IMG/VR virus record: IMGVR_UViG_3300035698_001735
Coordinates: 1-64,000 of that record
Source of the DNA: a virus
Length of the DNA: 64,000 nt
Reading direction: 5' to 3' (one strand)
This document shows, piece after piece, positions 54,452 through 62,587 of this stretch. The position numbers were made by a program, and so were the translations under genes. The notes beneath the pieces were generated by a model that was not told where the DNA came from, made no database searches, and worked only from the letters and a program-made list of their open reading frames with translations. Numbering within the stretch: the first letter of the stretch is position 1; each line of letters starts with the position of its first letter.

Positions 54452-54642
54452 GCAGTACTACCTTATTCAGTGCATGGAAGAAGCGGGGAAGCCTATTTGA
54501 CGTAGAACATCGTCATGAGTGCAGGCTTAGAGATAGCTGCATTCCGTTAAATGAATGCTCGTGTGACTGTTACGAATTTGCTTTGTTTAGAGCAGGATAC
54601 GCGGCGGGACGAAGCACAATTACTAAGGATAAACATGAGTAA
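54448..54642 (+). CDS. Cys-rich 64-residue protein
   Basis: A cluster HRHECRLRDSCIPLNECSCD (residues 21-40) with four Cys and two His, then CYEFALFRAGYAAGRS, a pattern known from short phage proteins. Probably metal binding. Confidence 0.72.
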   Translation: MSSTTLFSAWKKRGSLFDVEHRHECRLRDSCIPLNECSCDCYEFALFRAGYAAGRSTITKDKHE

Positions 54643-54871
54643 ATTTGACAGGCCAGTAACGAGAAAACAAGAAAAGTGGATAATTACAATTGCACTTACT
54701 ATAGGAATATCTATATTAATATGGATAGGCATTACTGGTATAGTCCATACCGCAGGTACGAAAGCAACATTTGAATCTAAATGCACAGCTAAAAACGGCA
54801 TAGTAGCTACTACAGCCCACTCCTATAAGCCTATCTGCATTTCTACTAACTTTATAATTTCAGTGGAATAA
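54635..54871 (+). CDS. Single-pass membrane protein
   Basis: 78 residues from the ATG at 54635 (AAGGAT upstream; the ORF extends upstream inside the gene before). Hydrophobic segment at about 17-37 and a tail with two Cys (ESKCTAKNGI and KPICIST) that could form a disulphide outside the membrane. Unknown. Confidence 0.7.
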   Translation: MSKFDRPVTRKQEKWIITIALTIGISILIWIGITGIVHTAGTKATFESKCTAKNGIVATTAHSYKPICISTNFIISVE

Positions 54872-54873
54872 CA

Positions 54874-55155
54874 ATGGAACTACCTGTTAATTACGACAAG
54901 GCTACGCCTAATGTTAGGAGACTAGTAAGAGAAGAGTATGTACGCATACAAGAGGGTAAGTGCTACTACTGCAAAGAATTACTATCTGGTCCTCCGAGTA
55001 AAAAAGTTAAAGGCAAGACAGTAAACCGAAAGCTATTCCCGCAAGGGTTCTTTAGATGGCCGGTGCATTTGCACCATAACCATAAAACTAGCATGACGAT
55101 AGGGGCTGTTCACAATTATTGCAATGCCGTTCTTTGGCAATATCACGGGAAGTAA
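54874..55155 (+). CDS. HNH-type nuclease-like protein
   Basis: 93 residues. CYYCKELL near residue 30 provides a CxxC knuckle, and HLHHNHKTSMTIGAVHNYCN (near residue 66) carries the His/Asn core of an HNH-like motif. This short family is widespread in phages. Whether it cuts DNA, and if so in packaging or homing, is not known. Confidence 0.78.
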   Translation: MELPVNYDKATPNVRRLVREEYVRIQEGKCYYCKELLSGPPSKKVKGKTVNRKLFPQGFFRWPVHLHHNHKTSMTIGAVHNYCNAVLWQYHGK

Positions 55156-55157
55156 CA

Positions 55158-55409
55158 ATGGAACATCAAATAGGAATGTGGATCTTTTACGCATGGGCAG
55201 GAGTAGCGCTTTTGTCAATACCTACTTTTTTATACACCTCCGTGTATACTAAACTAAGCGGCCTGGCAGTACTAGGACTATGTGTCGCGATTATGGCATG
55301 GCCAGCTACTCTGATGTATATTGTAGTAGCTGCAATAACTAATTTAGTTGAATGGGCGGGGCTAACGTCATTTACGTATTTACGTTCGTTAAAACAAGTG
55401 AGAAAATAA
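55158..55409 (+). CDS. Two-segment membrane protein
   Basis: 83 residues from the ATG at 55158 (GGGAAG upstream). Hydrophobic segments at about 7-28 and 38-60, ending in a basic tail SLKQVRK. No family recognised; the next gene also encodes a membrane protein. Confidence 0.7.
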   Translation: MEHQIGMWIFYAWAGVALLSIPTFLYTSVYTKLSGLAVLGLCVAIMAWPATLMYIVVAAITNLVEWAGLTSFTYLRSLKQVRK

Positions 55410-55411
55410 CT

Positions 55412-55579
55412 ATGTTAGAATATATAGCAATTCTAGGATTTACAATGGTTGGATACTTATTCCCAGAGTGGTTACTGATAATCACCAAAGCAGAATCAAT
55501 CGGTGTTCCGGTATCGCAGAATGTTCTAGCAGCAACGGCAGCGTTTTGTTTATCGACATATTACGTACTCGGAGCATAG
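55412..55579 (+). CDS. 55-residue two-segment membrane protein
   Basis: Starts MLEYIAILGFTMVGYLFPEW, with a second hydrophobic segment near residues 36-54. The ATG lies 2 bp after the stop of the gene before. Unknown. Confidence 0.66.
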   Translation: MLEYIAILGFTMVGYLFPEWLLIITKAESIGVPVSQNVLAATAAFCLSTYYVLGA

Positions 55580-55637
55580 CACCAATACTATAGTCGGAAC
55601 TAAATACACAGTAACTACTAATATAGAGGCAATGTGT

Positions 55638-56075
55638 ATGTATACTTATAGGGCTATTATAAATCGAATTGTAGACGGAGACACAGTTGATGTTGACATT
55701 GACTTAGGTTTTAGTATGTGGATGCGCAATGCACGCATAAGATTAAAAGATCTCGATGCACCCGAGCAACGCACACGCGACTTAACAGTTAAAACATTTG
55801 GCTTAGCAGCAACAGCTAGGTTGGAAGAGATGCTACCAGTAGGACTCGAGTGCGTATTAATAACCAGCCTTGACACAAATGATAAATTTGGACGCATACT
55901 TGGTGCGTTTTGGTCAGGAGTTGCACCTGGGTTTGATAATCAAACTGTGAACGATTGCATGATAAACGAAGGACACGCAGTTCCTTACTACGACGGCAGC
56001 AACCGATCTTTGTTAGCTGGATTACACGAAAAAAATCGACAAAGATTAATAGCAGAAGGTAAAGTTGTTATATGA
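55638..56075 (+). CDS. Staphylococcal-nuclease-like (thermonuclease) protein
   Basis: 145 residues, normal for SNase. The ATG at 55638 is chosen because AGAGG is 8 bp upstream. The active-site pattern is present: VDGDTVDVDIDLGF (near residue 12), RLKDLDAPEQRT (near 35) and DKFGRILGAFW (near 85). T4-like cyanophages often carry a similar gene. It may help degrade host nucleic acid. Confidence 0.9.
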   Translation: MYTYRAIINRIVDGDTVDVDIDLGFSMWMRNARIRLKDLDAPEQRTRDLTVKTFGLAATARLEEMLPVGLECVLITSLDTNDKFGRILGAFWSGVAPGFDNQTVNDCMINEGHAVPYYDGSNRSLLAGLHEKNRQRLIAEGKVVI

Positions 56076-56542
56076 AGACTACACTCAGATGGTGGCTACT
56101 AACGTGCGTTACTGCGTTAATGGCAGTGGCATGTTGGCATTTTGGATTCACTGCATTATTGCAAGCAGCCGACGTAACTAAAATAGGATTTGTTATTATA
56201 GGGCTGTATGTTTTACTCAGCGCATACATAGGATATTTGTCTTATCATGTTGACAAGGATCCCGATATTGACATACGTCGAGCACTTAACTCTTTATGGT
56301 TTAGTTCAGATTCGTTTCTTACACTAGGCATGATAGGAACTGTAATTGGTTTTATTATTATGCTAGGCGCTTCGTTCTCGGACATTGACTTATCGGATAC
56401 CGCGACGCTAAAAGACGCGCTCGTCTTTATGGCACTCGGTATGAGCACGGCTATGTACACTACACTAGTTGGCCTTATATGTTCGCAACTACTCAAAATG
56501 CAGCTAGTTAGTTTAGAAGCCGGAAAAACCCTTGCAGAATAG
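56072..56542 (+). CDS. TolQ/ExbB/MotA-like membrane protein
   Basis: 156 residues with four hydrophobic segments. The third and fourth, LTLGMIGTVIGFIIMLGASF (near 82) and ALGMSTAMYTTLVGLICSQL (near 121), match the ion-channel segments of the MotA/TolQ/ExbB family, including the small-residue packing and the conserved Thr. It starts 4 bp inside the nuclease gene and overlaps the next gene by 11 bp. Confidence 0.8.
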   Translation: MKTTLRWWLLTCVTALMAVACWHFGFTALLQAADVTKIGFVIIGLYVLLSAYIGYLSYHVDKDPDIDIRRALNSLWFSSDSFLTLGMIGTVIGFIIMLGASFSDIDLSDTATLKDALVFMALGMSTAMYTTLVGLICSQLLKMQLVSLEAGKTLAE

Positions 56543-57149
56543 ATATCAAACTACAACAGGATTCCGAGATTTACTTTTTAATTTAATCATCGGCATAACA
56601 GCAATGTTTTTCATAGCATTGATTATGATGAACCCTCCAGTAAAACAACACGATGCTCCTAAAAAAGCCGAGCTGTTAATAATTATAGAATGGACTAAAG
56701 ATTTCAACGATGATATCGACCTGTGGGTATTAGCTCCGGGTGATGTAAAACTATGGTATGGCAATAAGCAGACTGGTTTGCTTAATTTAGAACGTGACGA
56801 CCTGGGGTTTTCGACAGAAACAATAGCTAGTCAATCAGGTAGAAAAAATGATATATTGCCGATTAATAGAGAAGTTGCAGTAATCCGCGGGCCTATAGTA
56901 GGAAACTTTCAAGTAGCCGCGCATGTATATAATAGGCAAGGTGATTCTAGAGTGTTAACCGGACATATCACAGTGTCAGTCGTTAAGCTTAATCCTTACA
57001 AAGAAATGTATGTTAACCATTACACATACGACAAGCAAGCACAACAAATTACATTAGTTAACTTTGACTTAGATAAAGATAGCGTTGCTTCTAACTTTAA
57101 TAACTATCCAAACAACATCATCACAAACGATAAACCAGCAGGCCAATAA
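56532..57149 (+). CDS. TolR/ExbD/MotB-like partner protein
   Basis: 205 residues with TTG start overlapping the channel gene. The N-terminus NRYQTTTGFRDLLFNLIIGI leads into a single hydrophobic segment (about 14-34) with an Asp at its edge, as in the TolR/ExbD/MotB family. Outside the membrane comes a beta-rich domain: TKDFNDDIDLWVLAPGDVKL (near 55) and a C-terminal domain (near 115-165). Confidence 0.75.
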   Translation: MQNRYQTTTGFRDLLFNLIIGITAMFFIALIMMNPPVKQHDAPKKAELLIIIEWTKDFNDDIDLWVLAPGDVKLWYGNKQTGLLNLERDDLGFSTETIASQSGRKNDILPINREVAVIRGPIVGNFQVAAHVYNRQGDSRVLTGHITVSVVKLNPYKEMYVNHYTYDKQAQQITLVNFDLDKDSVASNFNNYPNNIITNDKPAGQ

Positions 57150-57620
57150 ATGAATAGTGAATTAGCACCATTAATTTTATCAGTTAGTATACTTGCTATT
57201 TTAGTATTATACATCGGCATAGCAGTAAAGCGCACTCCGTTGATGTTTCTTATTATTCCAATTGCGCTAGCTTGTAGTGTTGTTTCGTTTGTGAACGTTA
57301 ACAACTTATTAGGGTATCCGGTTGTTTCTCCTCTTAACGACAAATCATTATACTTATATCACACTATTTCGAATGATGCAAAATCAATCTATATATGGCT
57401 GATTGAACCAAAAGAAGAAAAGCCTAGAGCAGTTACTATTCCAAATACTGACAAAAGTAGAAAGAAAGTAGAAGATGCTGCCGAACAAGCTCGCAACGGA
57501 ATTCCGCAAGTGTTGCAAGTATTTGATGAATCTACGCCAGTTAACGGCAAGCAGTATGCAAGCGGGGAGTTTATCTTCTACAACTTTGATACTCCAGCAG
57601 CAGGCTATAAAACTCGTTGA
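57150..57620 (+). CDS. Third membrane component of the TolQ/TolR-like cassette
   Basis: 156 residues: two hydrophobic segments at about 6-24 and 30-47, then a periplasm-facing domain with IYIWLIEPKEEKPRAVTIPN (near 80) and a C-terminal beta-rich part. The ATG follows the stop of the second gene directly. No known family; it may be specific to the phage version of the complex. Confidence 0.75.
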   Translation: MNSELAPLILSVSILAILVLYIGIAVKRTPLMFLIIPIALACSVVSFVNVNNLLGYPVVSPLNDKSLYLYHTISNDAKSIYIWLIEPKEEKPRAVTIPNTDKSRKKVEDAAEQARNGIPQVLQVFDESTPVNGKQYASGEFIFYNFDTPAAGYKTR

Positions 57621-57645
57621 CATTGTGTTTGTTTTATAGTATAGT
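57617..57645 (+). promoter_or_regulatory. Sigma70-type promoter
   Basis: TTGACA, 17 bp, TATAGT, with an ATG six bases after (57652) that opens only a five-codon frame. The next gene starts at 57671 or 57686. Confidence 0.72.
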
Positions 57646-57685
57646 ACACACATGCTTATTTTAGCATAACATGCTAGGAAATAAT

Positions 57686-58102
57686 ATGAATTTATACATA
57701 GACGGTGAGTGGAACAGTTTCGGTGGTGACTTAATATCAATGGCTCTGTGCGCCGAGAGCGGGGAAGAGTTTTATGAGGTACTAGCTTGTCATGATCCCG
57801 ATGAGTGGGTAGCAGTAAACGTCATGCCGATACTTAACAAAGAGCCAGTTACGCTTTTAGATTTTAAGATGAAGCTAGAAGAATTTTTAAATCAGTTTGA
57901 CAGTGTACACATCATTGCCGACTGGCCTGAAGACATACAGCATTTTTGCAATGCGTTAATAATGGGTCCCGGCTTCAGGATGAACACGCCGCCGTTATCA
58001 ATGGAAATAATTAGAATTGATTGTGCTTCTGCGGTGCCGCATAACGCACTTGAAGACGCCCGAGGAATACGCGCAGCTTTAACAACACAGAGGAATACAT
58101 AA
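57686..58102 (+). CDS. 3'-5' exonuclease-like (DUF5051) protein
   Basis: 138 residues from the ATG at 57686 (AGGAAA upstream; an in-frame ATG at 57671 is possible). YIDGEWNSFGGDLISMALCA (D/E at the start, then NSFGG), IIADWPEDIQHFCNAL (near 72) and PHNALEDARGIRAAL (near 118) form the DEDD-type acidic pattern of the DUF5051/Rv2179c-like exoribonucleases. It may degrade RNA. Confidence 0.8.
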   Translation: MNLYIDGEWNSFGGDLISMALCAESGEEFYEVLACHDPDEWVAVNVMPILNKEPVTLLDFKMKLEEFLNQFDSVHIIADWPEDIQHFCNALIMGPGFRMNTPPLSMEIIRIDCASAVPHNALEDARGIRAALTTQRNT

Positions 58103-58689
58103 TGTTAAGGTTTGCTATACTTGCACTTATAACGACGCTGTCTGTTGTAGTTGTTGTAGTTGTAACTTTATCAACTGTTGCCAAAGCCGAAGCAGATACT
58201 AGCTTCGCGGGGCCAATAATTGACCCATTGTTACACCCCCAGGTTTATTGCCTGGCCCAAAATGTTTACTACGAAGCACGCAATGACAGTCGTGCTGGTA
58301 AGTATGCAGTAGCTGACGCTGCATTAAATCGAGTCGAAAATAATTACTTTCCCAACACTGTCTGCGATGTAGTTCAGCAAGGCAGCCTCAATAGTGGTAA
58401 GGTCTTTACTATCCGCAAGCAACGAGATGGCACGTATAAGCGCTTTCCGTCTTGTCAGTTTAGTTGGTTCTGTGATGGCAAGTCTGATGTTCCGGATGAA
58501 AGCGAAGACTGGAGGCTAGCGCAAGCTATTGCTTGGCAAATAAAATACTACGGTAAATATAGAGGCATTACAGAAGGTGCCGACCACTACCATGCTGTTT
58601 ATGTAGACGCTGTATGGGCCGATTCGTTACTTAGAATTACCCAAATCGGACACCACGTATTTTATCGTTCTTCGTATAGGCGTAGATAA
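58102..58689 (+). CDS. SleB-like cell wall hydrolase (endolysin)
   Basis: 195 residues. A signal-like hydrophobic segment (about 9-29) and AKAEA cleavage region precede a SleB/CwlJ hydrolase domain: LAQNVYYEARNDS (catalytic Glu, near residue 58), YAVADAALNRVENNYFPNTV (near 73) and CQFSWFCDGK (near 119). Such enzymes cut peptidoglycan and serve as endolysins in many marine phages. Export signal suggests a SAR-type or exported endolysin. Confidence 0.9.
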   Translation: MLRFAILALITTLSVVVVVVVTLSTVAKAEADTSFAGPIIDPLLHPQVYCLAQNVYYEARNDSRAGKYAVADAALNRVENNYFPNTVCDVVQQGSLNSGKVFTIRKQRDGTYKRFPSCQFSWFCDGKSDVPDESEDWRLAQAIAWQIKYYGKYRGITEGADHYHAVYVDAVWADSLLRITQIGHHVFYRSSYRRR

Positions 58690-58694
58690 GATCA

Positions 58695-58702
58695 TATAAA
58701 TA
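58695..58702 (+). promoter_or_regulatory. Late promoter adjoining the start codon
   Basis: Perfect TATAAATA, 4 bp before the ATG at 58707, so the transcript would begin at or beside the start codon. Confidence 0.75.
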
Positions 58703-58706
58703 CTGT

Positions 58707-60260
58707 ATGATATTAGGCATACTTACACTTATAACGGCACTTTCAATTAGTGCCGTAGCAATTTATTATTCAGTCGCCGGCTTAGTTGCAATCTTTGCAG
58801 CTTCGGCAATCTCCATCATTATCATGGGCAGTGTACTAGAGGTATCCAAACTAGTAGCAACTGTTTGGTTACACCGTTACTGGGACGAAACCGTACTATG
58901 GCTACGCATGTATTTGTGTGTTGCTATTGTCCTCCTTATGCTAATCACAAGCATGGGAATTTTTGGATTTCTTAGTAAAGCACACATCGAGCAAGCGTCC
59001 GCAGGCCAAGAAAGCGTAGCACAATTAGCACGTATTGAAAGTGAAATAGCAAGACGAAATGCAGTAATTGATCGCGCTGATCAAAAACTCCTAAAGACTG
59101 AGACCTCAGGCACTAGTGCAGACACAAACATACAAACACAAATAGACCGCGAACAAGCACGCATAGACAGCGCATATACGCGCATACAGCAAGCAGAACA
59201 ACGTCTAGTGCAACAGTTAGCACCTTACAAGCAAGAGCTTACTAGCGTTGATACTATCCTCTCCGACCTTCAGGCAGCTATCACTAGCGGCAACATTAAG
59301 AAAGCACAAAGCATTGCTGGCACAAACCCTGATGGAAGTTATGGGCCAAAAACAGCAGCCGCAATTGAAGCGTTTCGTGATGCACAGAACACTCGAAGAC
59401 AAGAGTTGCTTGCTACAGTTCAAGAGCTACGAAGTCAGAATGATAGTGCTAATCTCGCACGTAAACAAGTCGAAGATAGTAATAGTCTTATTACTCGATT
59501 GCGCGCACTGCTCGGACAAGATACCAGCATAGACTTAGATACTATTGTAGACGAACAGAACGCACGTATCAAATTAGCCACACTAGAACTTGATTCGTTA
59601 ACCGAACAAAAGTATAATATACAGGCTAACTTTCGCAAGCTAGAAGCGGAAGTAGGGCCAATTAAGTACATTGCTGAATTTATATACGGCGGCAAAGCGG
59701 ATAAAGAAATACTCGAAGCAGCAGTAAGTTGGATGATTGTGTTGATTATTATTACGTTTGACCCGCTCGCAGTTGCTTTGTTACTAGCAAGTCAGTATAC
59801 ACTAAAAGATCACTATGCAAAAAAGAAGACAGCTACTAAACCAGTAGTTGATGTGCGCACTCCTTCTGCAGAAGCAGTTGACGAATACCATGATTACGAA
59901 GTCAACGAGTTAGGGAAAGGAACAGACGGCAACGAATGGAAAGTTGTTGACGGACAAGTAGTCAAAGTGTCTGACAGTTCTATTCTGTCAGAACCGGAGC
60001 CTAGTGATCTAGATACAGCAGATGACGACGAATACTTGGTACTAACCACAGAAGAAGAACAACGAAAAGCTATATACAATTCATTTGACGAGTTAGTAGA
60101 GTGGAAAGAAGCCAAGCATAATTGGAAAACAAACAACCCGACATTAACTATCAAAGAACAAAAGAATCGATATATTAAAGGGTATATAGACAAATTGCCG
60201 TGGGAAGATCACGAAACAGGTATCTTTGATAACACTCCTGGGCGTGATTTGGAATCATAA
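58707..60260 (+). CDS. Large coiled-coil membrane protein with peptidoglycan-binding-like motif
   Basis: 517 residues. Two or three hydrophobic segments open the protein (about 2-35 and 70-92). A long helical region follows (about 100-315), interrupted at about 205 by AGTNPDGSYGPKTAAAIEAF, which resembles a peptidoglycan-binding domain end. WMIVLIIITFDPLAVALLLA (near 345) is another membrane segment, and the last 140 residues are acidic and soluble. A similar protein is common in T4-like marine phages, role unknown. It is placed right after the endolysin. Confidence 0.78.
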   Translation: MILGILTLITALSISAVAIYYSVAGLVAIFAASAISIIIMGSVLEVSKLVATVWLHRYWDETVLWLRMYLCVAIVLLMLITSMGIFGFLSKAHIEQASAGQESVAQLARIESEIARRNAVIDRADQKLLKTETSGTSADTNIQTQIDREQARIDSAYTRIQQAEQRLVQQLAPYKQELTSVDTILSDLQAAITSGNIKKAQSIAGTNPDGSYGPKTAAAIEAFRDAQNTRRQELLATVQELRSQNDSANLARKQVEDSNSLITRLRALLGQDTSIDLDTIVDEQNARIKLATLELDSLTEQKYNIQANFRKLEAEVGPIKYIAEFIYGGKADKEILEAAVSWMIVLIIITFDPLAVALLLASQYTLKDHYAKKKTATKPVVDVRTPSAEAVDEYHDYEVNELGKGTDGNEWKVVDGQVVKVSDSSILSEPEPSDLDTADDDEYLVLTTEEEQRKAIYNSFDELVEWKEAKHNWKTNNPTLTIKEQKNRYIKGYIDKLPWEDHETGIFDNTPGRDLES

Positions 60261-60280
60261 CTCTTACTTTCTAGTTTAGT

Positions 60281-60288
60281 GATAAATA
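60281..60288 (+). promoter_or_regulatory. T4-type late promoter
   Basis: GATAAATA, 20 bp before the ATG at 60309. Confidence 0.6.
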
Positions 60289-60308
60289 TAAAAACAAAAA
60301 GGATTATC

Positions 60309-61595
60309 ATGAGATATCGAGAGTTTATCCTCATTGAGGGATACAAAGAAGTACAAGACAAATTCAGCCAAGAAGCAGACCCCACCCAAGTAGCAACTGT
60401 CGTTGCTTCGTATAAGAAATTAGTAGATGCAAATCGAATAACCGGCAACGAACGTAATATTGATTGGTGGGGTAAACAGGGATGGGCTAACTTTGAGAAA
60501 TTTGTAACTGATACCCAAGCAATGCCAAGCCAAACCGTACAAAAGAAACGAAAAGACGCCGGCGATGCACATGTAATAGAAGAAACAGACAAATGGCTTA
60601 TAGTAGTTCCGCTTAATAAAGATGCCAGTTGCTTTCACGGAAAGGATACTAAGTGGTGTACAACTAAACCAGCTGCGGATCATTTTGAGGAATATTTCTA
60701 CGAAGATAGCATTACATTAATATATTTCATACGCAAAGCAGACACGCAGAAATGGGCAATTGCAGTTGAGGAAGATCGGCCAGTATATTTTGATGTAAAC
60801 GATAATAAAATGAATTCAAAAATATTTAATCAACAAACTGGACTAGACAGCGATAAGTATATTAAATTAGTAGGCGGCGATACAGAAGTCGGTAAAAAAG
60901 CCGAGGTTAGTAGAGAAACATATCGAGCAAATGTCAAAGAAATAGAAGCTCTTCTTAGACAATTCGAAATCGACAACACAACAGAAAGAAATAGAACAAT
61001 TGAAACTTTATTGTTCAAAACTAGGCACGTTCATCTGGCAGCTATGTATGTCGAATTGCTATACGAGAACAACAATGAGGAGCTGGTTGATTTCGATCAA
61101 CCGATGCAATCATTAGTTGCTAACGGCAGAACAATTAATAAGTTAAAAAATATAACCTTTAAAACAATGAAGCAGCAACTTAAGAACTACTGGTATGACG
61201 ACGACCTGCACGAGATGCTAGAACGTGGTTTAGATTTCGCTGCCGGAGTTGTAAGCAAGATTGCAAATGATTCAAAATTAGCTGCTGCTTACGCAGGAGC
61301 TGTACTTGGCAAGCGATGGCCCGAAGCAGAAGCTGCTATATCCAAAGACCCTGATGCGTCCCTTTATTATGTAGATCTTGTAATAGAACGCAGATGGAAA
61401 CCTTTCGAAGCTGTTATGTTTAAAGATCCAGGGACAGCCTACGAGTATGCACGATTTGCGGCGAGGAAAGGATGGATTGACGAACTACTAGCAGATCCTA
61501 AATGGAAGAAAGCTGAGGCTGTTATAGCCGCTCGCCCACCAACCCTCAAGCTCTACAACGCGTTCTTAAAAAAAATAGGCAAAGAAGAAATATGA
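60309..61595 (+). CDS. Unknown protein with KWCT motif and C-terminal repeats
   Basis: 428 residues from the ATG at 60309 (AAGGAT upstream). Residues 95-165 contain WLIVVPLNKDASCFHGKDTK then WCTT and HFEEYFYEDSITLIYFIRK, a pattern I recall from a PcfJ-like or related family found in many phages. The C-terminal 130 residues are helical repeats of about 20-28 residues (AVLGKRWPEAEAAISKDPDA, VIERRWKPFEAVMFKDP). Such repeats occur in phage proteins of unknown role. Confidence 0.75.
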   Translation: MRYREFILIEGYKEVQDKFSQEADPTQVATVVASYKKLVDANRITGNERNIDWWGKQGWANFEKFVTDTQAMPSQTVQKKRKDAGDAHVIEETDKWLIVVPLNKDASCFHGKDTKWCTTKPAADHFEEYFYEDSITLIYFIRKADTQKWAIAVEEDRPVYFDVNDNKMNSKIFNQQTGLDSDKYIKLVGGDTEVGKKAEVSRETYRANVKEIEALLRQFEIDNTTERNRTIETLLFKTRHVHLAAMYVELLYENNNEELVDFDQPMQSLVANGRTINKLKNITFKTMKQQLKNYWYDDDLHEMLERGLDFAAGVVSKIANDSKLAAAYAGAVLGKRWPEAEAAISKDPDASLYYVDLVIERRWKPFEAVMFKDPGTAYEYARFAARKGWIDELLADPKWKKAEAVIAARPPTLKLYNAFLKKIGKEEI

Positions 61596-61981
61596 AACAG
61601 GTATATTTAATAACACCTCCGGACATAGTTCGGAATCATAATTTTAGCTTACTGCTAGTGCATCCAAGTAAGCAAATGCGAGAAGACCTAACCGCTATCG
61701 TCGAGCCGTATAATATAAGCATGAACTTGTACATGTACGACGAAGAGCTACCTAGATACGATTGGTTGTTGAATATAGCTAAAATGAGTGATATAGTGGT
61801 AATTGATATAGACAACTGTCCGCCAGAGACTCGCGAGATAGTGCCATACTTATTAGGGCAATCCAACCTATACTGGTTGACACAAGGCGAAAACCTAGTG
61901 TATAATACATTAAGTACAAATAGAATCTATTCGTTAGAGTGGATAACACAACATCTAGGAGATGAAACAGTACATGAATAA
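61592..61981 (+). CDS. Unknown protein, response-regulator-like fold
   Basis: 129 residues with an alternating alpha/beta pattern: FSLLLVHPSKQM, MSDIVVIDIDNCP (near residue 66; an Asp-bearing strand) and YWLTQGENLVYN. Similar proteins in cyanophages have no function. It overlaps the genes on both sides by 4 and 8 bp. Confidence 0.72.
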   Translation: MKQVYLITPPDIVRNHNFSLLLVHPSKQMREDLTAIVEPYNISMNLYMYDEELPRYDWLLNIAKMSDIVVIDIDNCPPETREIVPYLLGQSNLYWLTQGENLVYNTLSTNRIYSLEWITQHLGDETVHE

Positions 61982-62264
61982 ACCACGTAAAAACTTTAGT
62001 CCTACTGGTTACAAAGGCGGCCCTTCAAGAAATGAATACGAAGCACCTAAGAAACCCGGACTTTCAGTAATTGTACGCAATGGCGACATTAACAAAGCAT
62101 TGCGTCAGTTTAAGAAGATGATAAGCGATGATGGCATTTTACAGGAATACCGTGACCGGCAAACTTACGTTAAGCCTAGTGCGAGGCGCAAAAAGTCTCA
62201 AGCTGCTGCGAAAGCGCGTTGGAATAAAAAGCAAGAAACCCTAACCACTGTTCGCAAATACTAA
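61974..62264 (+). CDS. rpsU: Ribosomal protein bS21
   Basis: 96 residues. The bS21 core is clear: GLSVIVRNGDINKALRQFKK (near residue 26), SDDGILQEYRDRQTYVKPSA (near 48) and a basic tail RRKKSQAAAKARW. An N-terminal extension of about 25 residues precedes the core. bS21 helps 30S subunits start translation. Phage copies are known in marine phages (including a SAR11-infecting myovirus) and may bias initiation to phage mRNA, which would fit the leaderless starts seen here (inference). Start either 61962 or 61974. Confidence 0.92.
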   Translation: MNKPRKNFSPTGYKGGPSRNEYEAPKKPGLSVIVRNGDINKALRQFKKMISDDGILQEYRDRQTYVKPSARRKKSQAAAKARWNKKQETLTTVRKY

Positions 62265-62275
62265 GGAGAACATAA

Positions 62276-62587
62276 ATGGCTATAGAGATCGACAACGACT
62301 TTGCAGTAGACGAAAAAGTAAATGAAACCGTAGACCTTCCTAGCAAATATAAAGTAATAATGATGAACGATGATCACACTCCTATGGAATGGGTAGTTGA
62401 TCTGCTAGTAACTGTATTCAAACACAGCGACGCGTCAGCTAAAAGTATTACTATGGAAGTACACACAGAAGGCTCGGCAGTAGTCGGGGTGTATAGCTTC
62501 GAGGTTGCAGAGCAAAAGTCAGTAGAGGCAATGAACGCAAGTCGTAATCTTGGTTTTGAGCTTATGGTTAACGTTGAAGAAGAGTAA
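62276..62587 (+). CDS. clpS: ClpS-like adaptor of the Clp protease
   Basis: 103 residues: KYKVIMMNDDHTPMEWVVDL (near residue 24; the NDDxTPME N-degron pocket), then a helix (KSITMEVHTEGSAVVGVYSF) ending in a VEAMNASRNLGFELMVNVEEE tail. ClpS brings N-end-rule substrates to ClpAP. In a phage it may redirect host proteolysis. It has AAGGAGA upstream, and its stop overlaps the next ATG (TAATG). Confidence 0.9.
   Translation: MAIEIDNDFAVDEKVNETVDLPSKYKVIMMNDDHTPMEWVVDLLVTVFKHSDASAKSITMEVHTEGSAVVGVYSFEVAEQKSVEAMNASRNLGFELMVNVEEE

Noticed and set aside
56072-57620. A complete Zorya defence system
   Set aside because: Only TolQ/TolR-like parts are present; no ZorC/ZorD or nuclease-helicase gene lies beside them.
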